Assembly (NCBI RefSeq): GCF_008041945.1
Contig: NZ_VKAD01000001.1
Span: 1,488,001-1,552,000 of the forward strand
Reading direction: 5' to 3'
DNA length: 64,000 nucleotides
Source of the DNA: Reinekea thalattae
GTDB taxonomy: Bacteria > Pseudomonadota > Gammaproteobacteria > Pseudomonadales > Natronospirillaceae
Each line of letters begins with the position of its first letter. Positions within the stretch are counted from its first letter, which is position 1. Both the position numbers and the translations under genes were made by a program. Shown in pieces: positions 37,491 to 45,335 of this stretch. The notes under the pieces were generated by a model that was given only the letters and a program-made list of their open reading frames with translations, had not been told where the DNA came from and did no database searches.

Positions 37491-37604
37491 CTATAATCAA
37501 CCGCAAATTCTGATCTATTTTGACATACTATGAGTAACAAGTGGTAGAAAATCGCGTAAGTGACCGAGTCTTCACTCTGATGATTCTAAACCTATTGATC
37601 AGTT

Positions 37605-37632
37605 TTGAAGTCTTTCAACGATATCTTATACT
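37605..37632 (+). promoter_or_regulatory. promoter of the PTS genes
   Basis: TTGAAG, a 16-nt spacer and TATACT, placing transcription about 20 nt before the EIIA start codon. Confidence 0.5.
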
Positions 37633-37659
37633 GTTAAATAGGTTGTACGAGGTACCAAG

Positions 37660-38154
37660 ATGCACAACACTCTAATAACAAAAGAAACAATCTTGCTCAA
37701 TCTTGACGCCAAATCCAAAGCCGATGCTCTTCACAAAATGTGTGGTCATCTGTTTCTCGTTAAGAAAACGCAAAACCCTTCTTCGTTATTTGCTGACATT
37801 ACTGCTAGAGAGTCAGTGGTCAGTACGTTCGCAGGCACAAAAACGGCAATTCCCCATGCAATTAGCGCGCATGTTGATGAACCTGTACTATGCTTTGCTC
37901 GTGTACAGAGTGATGAATTCACTTGGGATGGAAATGATGAGGACGTTCGATTCATTTTCTTACTATCGGCTCCTGCGAAGGATGATCTTAGCGAACTAAG
38001 ACAGAGTCAATCATATGTATTTTCGTCTGTCGCCGAACTGATTAGCCGCCCTGAAACGCTCGAACTTTGGGAACACGCGGACAATGAGTCGGTCATATTA
38101 GAAAGCTTAAATCATGAATTCAAAGCCAAACTAAATAATAGAATAACAAACTAA
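37660..38154 (+). CDS. PTS EIIA component, fructose/mannitol type
   Basis: A 164-residue EIIA of the PTS_EIIA_2 family. The phosphorylated His is His66 in the KTAIPHAI motif. It receives phosphate from HPr and passes it to an EIIB. It lies 14 nt before the EIICB gene. A second EIIA domain occurs in the fusion at 39665, so the cassette has two. Start ATG, GAGG upstream. Confidence 0.92.
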   Translation: MHNTLITKETILLNLDAKSKADALHKMCGHLFLVKKTQNPSSLFADITARESVVSTFAGTKTAIPHAISAHVDEPVLCFARVQSDEFTWDGNDEDVRFIFLLSAPAKDDLSELRQSQSYVFSSVAELISRPETLELWEHADNESVILESLNHEFKAKLNNRITN

Positions 38155-38168
38155 CTAGGAGAACTCCT

Positions 38169-39554
38169 ATGTCTGGCAATAACTTAAAAGTCGGCGTTCA
38201 ATCCGTTGGACGTTTCTTAAGCGGCATGGTGATGCCGAATATCGGTGCGTTTATCGCATGGGGTCTTATCACTGCATTATTCATCCCAACGGGCTGGGTA
38301 CCAAACGAGAAGCTTGCTGTACTCGTTGGCCCGATGATTCTAAACCTACTGCCACTACTGATTGGTTATACCGGTGGTAAAATGGTTGGTGGTGAGCGTG
38401 GCGCTGTTGCTGGTGCTGTAACCACAATGGGGGTCATTCTAGCTGCGGACATTCCAATGTTCCTTGGGGCAATGATCGCAGGTCCATTTGGCGGTTACTG
38501 CATCAAAAAATTTGATGAAGCTGTCCACGGTAAAATCAAGCCAGGTTTTGAAATGTTGGTTAACAACTTTTCTCTTGGTATTGTTGCTGCCATCACATCA
38601 GTTCTAGCACTGGTTGCTATCGGCCCGGTCGTTTCTATATTGACGACGGCACTCGGCAAAGGTGTTGGTGTTATCGTTGATGCACACCTATTACCGTTAG
38701 TCTCAATTCTGGTTGAGCCAGCAAAAATCCTATTCCTGAATAACGCAATTAACCACGGTGTCTTCACGCCATTGGGTGCGGAGCAATCTGCAGCACTAGG
38801 CGGCTCGATCTTCTATCTTATCGAGACAAACCCAGGCCCTGGTCTAGGCGTACTATTGGCTTACATGTTTGTTGGTAAAGGCGCTGCGTCTAAATCAGCA
38901 TCAGCAGCTTCTATTATTCATTTCTTTGGCGGTATTCATGAGATTTACTTCCCTTATGTACTCATGAAACCAGTATTAATCCTCGCGGTCATCGCTGGCG
39001 GCATCACCGGTGTCACCGTTAACATGGTGACAGGCAATATGCTGGTTGCTCCACCGTCACCAGGTTCTGTGTTCGCGTTAGCGATCATGTCAACTAAAGG
39101 TATGGGTCTAGTACTTACATTGCTTTCAATAGCTGCTGCGACTGCTGTTTCCTTCCTTGTTGCGGCCCTATTTATTCGTGGCGGAAGTGAAGACGAGCAA
39201 GACTTAGTTGCTGCTCAAGCTGCCGTTGCTGCAAACAAAGCTGAGTCTAAAGGGCAAGCAACAGAATCCCTAATGACCGGTGGCAGCATCAAGAAAATCG
39301 TTGTCGCTTGTGATGCAGGTATGGGCTCTTCAGCGATGGGTGCAACGGTACTGCGTAATAAAGTCGATGACGCAGGATTAGACATCGAAGTCACTAACCA
39401 AGCGATTAATGACCTATCCGATGCAGACATTGTTATCACTCAAGCAGAGTTGTCAGACCGAGCAAAAGCGAAATTACCAAGTGCACAGCATTACAGCATT
39501 GGCAACTTCATGGACGCCGGCTTCTATGATGAACTAATCGCAAAACTTAAATAA
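38169..39554 (+). CDS. mtlA: PTS mannitol-type EIICB permease
   Basis: A 461-residue EIIC-EIIB. The membrane part (1 to about 345) has the MtlA signatures MVMPNIGAFIAWGLITA, NNAINHGVFTPLG and FFGGIHEIYFPYVLMKP. The cytosolic EIIB begins at about 374, with phosphorylated Cys381 in VACDAGMGSSAMGA. Unlike E. coli MtlA it has no C-terminal EIIA, which is supplied by separate proteins. No mannitol-1-phosphate dehydrogenase gene is in the window, so a related polyol is also possible as substrate. Confidence 0.94.
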   Translation: MSGNNLKVGVQSVGRFLSGMVMPNIGAFIAWGLITALFIPTGWVPNEKLAVLVGPMILNLLPLLIGYTGGKMVGGERGAVAGAVTTMGVILAADIPMFLGAMIAGPFGGYCIKKFDEAVHGKIKPGFEMLVNNFSLGIVAAITSVLALVAIGPVVSILTTALGKGVGVIVDAHLLPLVSILVEPAKILFLNNAINHGVFTPLGAEQSAALGGSIFYLIETNPGPGLGVLLAYMFVGKGAASKSASAASIIHFFGGIHEIYFPYVLMKPVLILAVIAGGITGVTVNMVTGNMLVAPPSPGSVFALAIMSTKGMGLVLTLLSIAAATAVSFLVAALFIRGGSEDEQDLVAAQAAVAANKAESKGQATESLMTGGSIKKIVVACDAGMGSSAMGATVLRNKVDDAGLDIEVTNQAINDLSDADIVITQAELSDRAKAKLPSAQHYSIGNFMDAGFYDELIAKLK

Positions 39555-39575
39555 TCTTTCTCAGATTATGATTAA

Positions 39576-39606
39576 AACCTGAGCTTATTCGAGCTAAGCT
39601 CAGGTT
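39576..39606 (+). terminator. terminator or attenuator between EIICB and the EI fusion
   Basis: A perfect 12-bp stem (AACCTGAGCTTA and TAAGCTCAGGTT) with a 7-nt loop, 22 nt after the mtlA stop, followed by CTTTC. The weak T-tract suggests partial read-through into the next gene or mRNA stabilisation. Confidence 0.6.
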
Positions 39607-39664
39607 CTTTCAAAACAACGTCTCTCTAACCAAACACACAAACAACATCAGTAAGGCGTTCGCC

Positions 39665-42289
39665 ATGTCTTTTTTTAAAAAATTATTAGCCGGCAATAAA
39701 AGCTCGGCGCAAAATGACGAGAAACCAGCAGCGAGCAAAAGCTCAACTGCCGACAACACTCCGTCACCGATAAACCTATCCGCCAGCAACGTTCTGGTAA
39801 AGCAACAGTGTGCCGACAAATCTACGGTACTTGAGTTGGTTGCAAAAAAAATGCTCGAGCTAGGCTATGTTAGCGACGATTACCTACAGGCTATTATCGA
39901 TCGAGAACAGAAAGTCAGCACCTATTTAATAAACGGTGTCGCCATTCCACACGGTACCGTCGAAGCAAAACACCTTGTACAGAAAACAGGGCTGGTGATT
40001 ATTCAATTACCACAAGGCGTTACTTGGAGCGACAAAGGCGAGACCGTTAAGTTTGTCGTTGGCATTGCTGCCGCAGGCCAAGACCACCTTTCTATTTTAC
40101 AAAAACTAACCACCGTTGTGATGGATGAACCACTGGCGAAAAAGCTAGGCGAATCCGCATCGGTTGATGACATTATCGCAGCGCTAGGCGCAGAAAAAAG
40201 CAGCGCCGAACAATCCATACCTGCATCTGATTTATCTATCACTAGCAGTGCAACTATTGTCGACGCGTCAGGCATGCATGCTCGACCTGCCAGCCTCATT
40301 TCAGAAACGGCGGCAAGTTACAAGAACACCGACATTCGCTTACGTAATAATGATCGTATGGCCAATGCTAAGTCGATGGCCGACCTTCTGACCATGGGCG
40401 CTATTATGGGCGACGAGATTACCGTCTCGGCCGAAGGCGATGAAGCTGGCGAAGCCGTTAACAAACTGGTTGAGATGATCAACGCAGGTTTGGATAACGA
40501 TGCTGACGGCGGCAACGACAATGCTAACTACAACCCATTAGAGTCACTTGCTGCCATTGAATCTGCCAATGGTCGCATTGTAAAAACAGGTTCTGCAGCT
40601 TCGCCAGGCATCGCAATGGCGGCGGCATATATTTTAAAAGCTGACTCGACACCAGAAAATAGCCAGCCATCAGACCTTGCCGCTGAAGTTGAAAAATTCA
40701 GTGCAGCAATCACGACCGGCGAACAGCAACTCTCTGAGCTGCAAGAGTCGATGCAAGCTTCTGCTCCCAACGAAGCGGCGATCTTTAAAGCACAAAAGCA
40801 ATTACTGGCCGACGAATCGATCATTCAGGCCATCGAAGAGACCATTAAAAAAGGCAACAATGCCGCCTGGTCGAGTCACAGTGTGTTAGCTGAAAAAGCC
40901 TCTCAATTGCTGGCAGTAGAAGATGAACGCATTAAAGCTCGAGCTGCCGACATGCAAGACGTTGCCGCTCGGCTGGTTAAAATACTGCTAGGGCAATCCG
41001 ACAATCCTGGCTTCCCGACCGATCACGACTTTATCCTGATTGCACGTGAACTAACGCCATCACAAACCGCACACCTGAGCGAGTTACCGGTGAAGGCAAT
41101 TTGTACCGAACTCGGCGGGCCTAACAGCCATATGGCTATTTTGGCACGAGCGCTGGGCATCCCTGCAATCGTGGGTGTGGGTGAAGGCTTAACGCAGGAC
41201 GTTAACGAAGGCGAACTCACCTTGGTAGATCCTCAAGGACCTTGCTTTGTCGCCGGTCCAGACGAGGCAACTCAAGCTAAGGCAACCAAAGCCATTGAAG
41301 ATTGGCGTCAAATTCAAGACATCGAAAACGCAGCCAAACATGAAGCGGCTATCACCTTAGATGGTCACGAAATGGATGTTGTCTGCAACATTGCAACGCC
41401 TTCGGACGCACCTGCGGTATTAGAAAACGGCGGCGCCGGTGTTGGTTTATTACGTACCGAATTTTTATTCGAAGCCTCAAAAACCGAACCTACGGTTGAA
41501 GAGCAAACTGATGCATTGAAAGAGATCGTCAAGGTATTAGGTTCACGCCAACTGGTGGTTCGCACCGCTGATATTGGCGGCGACAAGCCAGTTTCTTGGC
41601 TTTCTATGCCAGAAGAAGATAACCCCTTCTTAGGCATTCGTGGCATTCGTTTGTCGTTTAAAAATCCACAGATGTTTCGCAATCAGTTAGAAGCGATTTA
41701 TCGAACCGCGATGTGGCAACAAGAACAGGGCGTTGAATCGGGTATTCACATCATGTTCCCGATGATCGCTAAAGTCAGCGAATGGCGTCGTGCTCGCGAC
41801 ATCGCCGAAGAAGTTCGTAGCGCCCTTAATGCGCCAAAACTGAAACTCGGCATTATGATTGAAGTACCAGCGGCGGCAATCCAAGCTGACCACTTTGCTA
41901 CCGAAGTAGACTTCTTCTCTGTCGGCTCGAACGACATGACGCAATACGTACTGGCTATGGATCGTTTACATCCAGAACTTGCTAAAGAGGCAGACAGCTA
42001 CAGCCCTGCGTTACTACGTTTGATCTCAATGACCGTCGAAGCAGCAGAAAAACACGGTAAGTGGGTAGGTGTTTGCGGCAACATGGCAGCAGACCCAGAC
42101 CTTGCCAGCGTTCTTATTGGATTAGGCGTCAAAGAACTTTCAGTTTCAGCGGCGAATGTCCCGGCACTTAAACTACTGATCCGTTCTGTGTCTTATGAAA
42201 AATTAAAAGAGAAAGCGAAAAAAGCGTTACAACAAGAGACAGGCTCAGACGTGCGAGCGCTTTATAAAGATCGCTCAGATCTTGTCTAA
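39665..42289 (+). CDS. PTS EIIA-HPr-enzyme I fusion (multiphosphoryl transfer protein)
   Basis: An 874-residue fusion. EIIA_2 lies at about 38-178 with His96 in GVAIPHGTVE. HPr lies at about 193-280 with His205 in GMHARPAS. Enzyme I runs from about 305 to the end, with the phosphohistidine in GGPNSHMAILARALGIPAIVG (His489) and the PEP-site segments LRTEFLFE, TADIGGDKPVSW, FPMIAKVSEW and SVGSNDMTQYVLAMDR. It takes phosphate from PEP to the EIIB of the adjacent permease, so the cassette does not need general PTS proteins. Domain order is like other EIIA-HPr-EI proteins, not FruB-type with an FPr insert. Confidence 0.95.
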   Translation: MSFFKKLLAGNKSSAQNDEKPAASKSSTADNTPSPINLSASNVLVKQQCADKSTVLELVAKKMLELGYVSDDYLQAIIDREQKVSTYLINGVAIPHGTVEAKHLVQKTGLVIIQLPQGVTWSDKGETVKFVVGIAAAGQDHLSILQKLTTVVMDEPLAKKLGESASVDDIIAALGAEKSSAEQSIPASDLSITSSATIVDASGMHARPASLISETAASYKNTDIRLRNNDRMANAKSMADLLTMGAIMGDEITVSAEGDEAGEAVNKLVEMINAGLDNDADGGNDNANYNPLESLAAIESANGRIVKTGSAASPGIAMAAAYILKADSTPENSQPSDLAAEVEKFSAAITTGEQQLSELQESMQASAPNEAAIFKAQKQLLADESIIQAIEETIKKGNNAAWSSHSVLAEKASQLLAVEDERIKARAADMQDVAARLVKILLGQSDNPGFPTDHDFILIARELTPSQTAHLSELPVKAICTELGGPNSHMAILARALGIPAIVGVGEGLTQDVNEGELTLVDPQGPCFVAGPDEATQAKATKAIEDWRQIQDIENAAKHEAAITLDGHEMDVVCNIATPSDAPAVLENGGAGVGLLRTEFLFEASKTEPTVEEQTDALKEIVKVLGSRQLVVRTADIGGDKPVSWLSMPEEDNPFLGIRGIRLSFKNPQMFRNQLEAIYRTAMWQQEQGVESGIHIMFPMIAKVSEWRRARDIAEEVRSALNAPKLKLGIMIEVPAAAIQADHFATEVDFFSVGSNDMTQYVLAMDRLHPELAKEADSYSPALLRLISMTVEAAEKHGKWVGVCGNMAADPDLASVLIGLGVKELSVSAANVPALKLLIRSVSYEKLKEKAKKALQQETGSDVRALYKDRSDLV

Positions 42290-42311
42290 AAAATCTTATA
42301 ACACGTAAAGC

Positions 42312-42350
42312 AAAAAGGCCTAACAGCAATTCACTGTTAGGCCTTTTTTT
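42312..42350. terminator. terminator at the end of the PTS unit
   Basis: A 15-bp perfect stem (AAAAAGGCCTAACAG and its complement at 42334-42348) with a 7-nt loop and a T-run. It can also serve the convergent guaD gene. Confidence 0.9.
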
Positions 42351-42426
42351 ATAATTTAACGATAAGCCAATACTGTAACTTTGCGGACAATCTGAATTCG
42401 TCCTATTTAACTATTTAGCTATCCAG

Positions 42427-43737
42427 TTATTTAACGTCCCGCTGATAAACCACCTTACCCAGTGAATACGTCTGCTCAATACAACGATCATCACCGAGCA
42501 TCATTAGGGCAAATAATTTTTCGTGTAACTCGCTAACTTCTTGCAAACGGAAATCTAACAAGGGCGTCGCTTTTGGGTCGAGCACGACACAGTCAGCCTC
42601 ACAACCTATTTCCAATTGACCAATAACACCTTCTAAGTCTAGCGCTCTAGCGCCACCTAAAGTCGTCAAGTAAAGCCCTTCAAAAGCGGTTAATTTTTTA
42701 CCCTGTAGCTGCTGAACCTTATAAGCCTCGTTAAAGGTTTGCAGTAATGAAAAACTGCTGCCACCACCAACATCGGTTCCCATGGCAACTTCAATATGAT
42801 TTTCTTGCATGCGTTTTAAATCGAACAACCCGGAACCAATAAATAAATTCGAGGTTGGACAATGCGCAATCGCAGTGTCATGTTCTTTGCAGCAATCGAT
42901 CTCACGCTGGCTCATATGAATGCCGTGAGCGAGTACCGATTTTTTTCTTAACAATCCTGCGTTTTCATAAACGGCCAAATAATCTTCGGCGTCCGGAAAC
43001 AACGACTTAACCCATTCGCATTCATCGAGATTCTCTGATGTATGGGTTTGCATATAAACCGATGGATTCTCTTCTAACAGTTGCTTACAGGCCTGCAGCT
43101 GTTCAGGCGAAGAGGTTGGCGCGAAACGTGGCGTAACCGCGTAAGCTAAACGATCAACACCGTGCCATTTTTCGATTAACTGTTTAGATTCTAGATAACC
43201 CTGCTCCGGCGTGTCCTGTAGCTCTTCAGGGCAATTACGGTCCATCATTACCTTGCCCGCAATCATGCGCAGGCCTTTCGCTTGGGCGACTTGAAAAAAA
43301 GCATCGACCGATTGCGGATGAACGGTACCAAACACTAATGCTGTGGTCGTACCGTTTTTTAACAGCTCATTAAGAAAGAATTCGGATACCTTCACGGCAT
43401 GGTCGCGATCGGCAAATTTCATTTCTTCAGGAAAAGCATACTCGGTCAGCCAAGTGAGCAGTTGCTCGCCATAAGAAGCAATCATCTGGGTTTGTGGCAA
43501 ATGAATATGAGTGTCGATAAAACCAGGCACAATAAGTTTATCGGTGAACTCTGTCACCTCGGCTTGGGCGCCATAATTAGCCAAAATTTCTGCTTTTGGG
43601 CCACGAGCGATTATTTTACCTTGCTCAATAACCAAGGCACCTTCAGGCTGAAAGCGTACCGCCTCCTCGCCTTGATGAAACGGATTGCCCGTAAAATCCA
43701 AAAGATCGCCGCAAAGTATTGAGGTTTTCGACTGCAT
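42427..43737 (-). CDS. guaD: guanine deaminase
   Basis: A 436-residue amidohydrolase converting guanine to xanthine. The zinc motif PGFIDTHIHLPQTQMIASYG, HTSENLDECEWV, the HGIHMSQREIDCC and HCPTSNLFIGSG segments and GTDVGGGSSFSLLQT are diagnostic. Cytosolic purine salvage. It stands alone next to a LysR gene, separated by about 113 nt; whether that regulator controls it is not shown. Confidence 0.95.
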   Translation of the reverse strand: MQSKTSILCGDLLDFTGNPFHQGEEAVRFQPEGALVIEQGKIIARGPKAEILANYGAQAEVTEFTDKLIVPGFIDTHIHLPQTQMIASYGEQLLTWLTEYAFPEEMKFADRDHAVKVSEFFLNELLKNGTTTALVFGTVHPQSVDAFFQVAQAKGLRMIAGKVMMDRNCPEELQDTPEQGYLESKQLIEKWHGVDRLAYAVTPRFAPTSSPEQLQACKQLLEENPSVYMQTHTSENLDECEWVKSLFPDAEDYLAVYENAGLLRKKSVLAHGIHMSQREIDCCKEHDTAIAHCPTSNLFIGSGLFDLKRMQENHIEVAMGTDVGGGSSFSLLQTFNEAYKVQQLQGKKLTAFEGLYLTTLGGARALDLEGVIGQLEIGCEADCVVLDPKATPLLDFRLQEVSELHEKLFALMMLGDDRCIEQTYSLGKVVYQRDVK

Positions 43738-43850
43738 AACTATTACCTAGTATTAGAAAGATATATTTCGGCTTGGCATTTTCCAAACCAACCGGTCAAG
43801 ATTAACCAAGATAAGGTTGCGCAACAAGCCAAAATTCGCGCAATAGGCAT

Positions 43851-44792
43851 TCAATCGGCGCTCAACCTAATTCGATGCCGCGGCATTAGCTGCTGACTTT
43901 GGCTGTAAAACTGCGTAGCGGCCTCACTAATCCAGCGTTCAAAAAGCTGCACCTTCTGCCGCTTAAAATACGACTCCGGCGCAACCAAATAATAACGGTA
44001 ATTCGATTGCACCTCATAATCACCAATGCTTGAGATTAACCCTTGGCTCAGGGCTTTATAGGCCAAGCTATGACGAACTAATGCAACGCCCTGACCTGAA
44101 AGCGCACCTTCCAGCACGACCTGTGCACCAGCGTAACGTATTGCCGGTGCGGGCAGCTTAGCTGTAATGCCAACATTCGCCAGCCAGCGTTTCCAGTTCA
44201 TATCTGGGCGCTGATCTTCGATCAGCGTCGCCTTATGTAAATCCTCTAAGCCACGAATACCGTGAGACTTTAAGTAATCAGGATGCGCCACTGGATACAG
44301 GTGATCCGGCATAAGCAGCTTCGACTCCAGACCATCATACTGACCTAATCCAAAACGAATACAAAGATCGAGCCTTTCTTGGTTAAAGTCGGCTAGATTA
44401 TCACTGGCCATAAGATACACCGACAAATCTCGGTGTTGCTGATTAAAGAGGCCTAATCGAGAAACCAGCCAGGTTTGCCCAAACGACGGCAGTACAGAAA
44501 TCGCCAAGCTATTGGGCTCAGGGTCTGCTCCAACCTGATCGATGGCTCGGTTCAATAGCTCAAAAGCTTGCTGAGCAGCCGGTTGCAACAACCTTCCCTC
44601 ATGCGTCAACTCGATACTGCGATGTAAACGATGAAACAAACTTACCGCCAAACGATCTTCCAGCTGGCGAATCTGCTGACTCATTGCAGCCGCAGTAATA
44701 TTCATCTGTTCAGCCGCCTCTTTAAAGCTGCCTAAGCGAGCTACCCAATAAAAACAATAGAGCCCAACCAGATGATGAGACCTCAAATTCAC
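43851..44792 (-). CDS. LysR-family regulator, GcvA-like
   Basis: A 313-residue LysR regulator. N-terminal winged helix: YCFYWVARLGSFKEAAEQMNITAAAMSQQIRQLEDRLAVSLFHRLHRSIELTHEG. The effector domain follows (ISVLPSFGQTWLVSRLG, LCIRFGLGQYDGLES, GQGVALVRHSL), typical of the GcvA subgroup. The start is GTG with AAGGAG upstream. It is divergent from a DUF1127 gene, a common pairing for GcvA-like regulators, and shares that promoter region. Confidence 0.9.
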   Translation of the reverse strand: MNLRSHHLVGLYCFYWVARLGSFKEAAEQMNITAAAMSQQIRQLEDRLAVSLFHRLHRSIELTHEGRLLQPAAQQAFELLNRAIDQVGADPEPNSLAISVLPSFGQTWLVSRLGLFNQQHRDLSVYLMASDNLADFNQERLDLCIRFGLGQYDGLESKLLMPDHLYPVAHPDYLKSHGIRGLEDLHKATLIEDQRPDMNWKRWLANVGITAKLPAPAIRYAGAQVVLEGALSGQGVALVRHSLAYKALSQGLISSIGDYEVQSNYRYYLVAPESYFKRQKVQLFERWISEAATQFYSQSQQLMPRHRIRLSAD

Positions 44793-44887
44793 TTAAGCAC
44801 TCCTTAATCGACGTTAAGAATTGATCGTTTGTCGACCCGTCATGACGATCCTATAGTAATCGCAACAAGCAAGCAAAGGAGAGAGCC

Positions 44888-45097
44888 ATGACCCAATACC
44901 ACTTAAGTTCGATAGCTAATACAAACAACACTAAGCAAGCTTTAGTTAATGCTATCTTAACTAAATTGAAAACTTACCGGCATAGACATTCAACTAGGAA
45001 AACTCTTAAGGAGCTACCAGACTATCTACTCGACGACATGGGCATTAGTCGCCATGAAGCCATTAAAGAAAGCCAAAAACCCTTCTGGATAAAATAG
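44888..45097 (+). CDS. DUF1127 protein
   Basis: A 69-residue basic protein; the C-terminal half (STRKTLKELPDYLLDDMGISRHEAIKESQKPFW) is the DUF1127 motif (YjiS-like), in which Leu-Asp-D-x-G and Arg/Glu positions are conserved. Such proteins have been linked to RNA turnover and phosphate or carbon metabolism in some bacteria. GGAGAG ribosome-binding site. Divergent from the LysR gene. A stable hairpin follows. Confidence 0.85.
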   Translation: MTQYHLSSIANTNNTKQALVNAILTKLKTYRHRHSTRKTLKELPDYLLDDMGISRHEAIKESQKPFWIK

Positions 45098-45106
45098 TAT
45101 TTTGAC

Positions 45107-45147
45107 TTATTGGCCGCGCCTTTCATCTATCTACCTGCGGCCAATAA
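45107..45147. terminator. hairpin after the DUF1127 gene
   Basis: Perfect 11-bp arms TTATTGGCCGC and GCGGCCAATAA with a 19-nt loop, 9 nt after the stop. There is no T-run. Confidence 0.55.
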
Positions 45148-45256
45148 CTGCCCACACAACTCTTTAAACACTCTCTAAGCACTCCAAATACTCTAAAAAC
45201 AGACTCAGGCAACAAACGAACATATAAAACACCTTAATAATCTAGGTCAGCAACCG

Positions 45257-45286
45257 TTTACATTCGTGAAATTATAGTGATAATCA
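45257..45286 (+). promoter_or_regulatory. promoter of the TonB receptor gene
   Basis: TTTACA, an 18-nt spacer and TAATCA, overlapping the Fur boxes. The spacer is ordinary and the -10 is weak. Confidence 0.4.
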
Positions 45287-45309
45287 TTCGCAATCAATTC
45301 TCATTATCA
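45278..45309 (+). promoter_or_regulatory. overlapping Fur boxes
   Basis: TGATAATCATTCGCA fits the 7-1-7 Fur consensus TGATAAT-N-ATTATCA with two mismatches. A second inverted copy, CTCATTATCA (45300-45309), faces it. The pair predicts iron-dependent repression of the receptor downstream. Confidence 0.75.
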
Positions 45310-45335
45310 CTGAACTCTCTGAGGAGTCCATCCGG

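Noticed and set aside
37560-37575. CRP-like site GTGA...TCAC upstream of the PTS genes
   Set aside because: Eight nucleotides lie between half-sites where CRP needs six.
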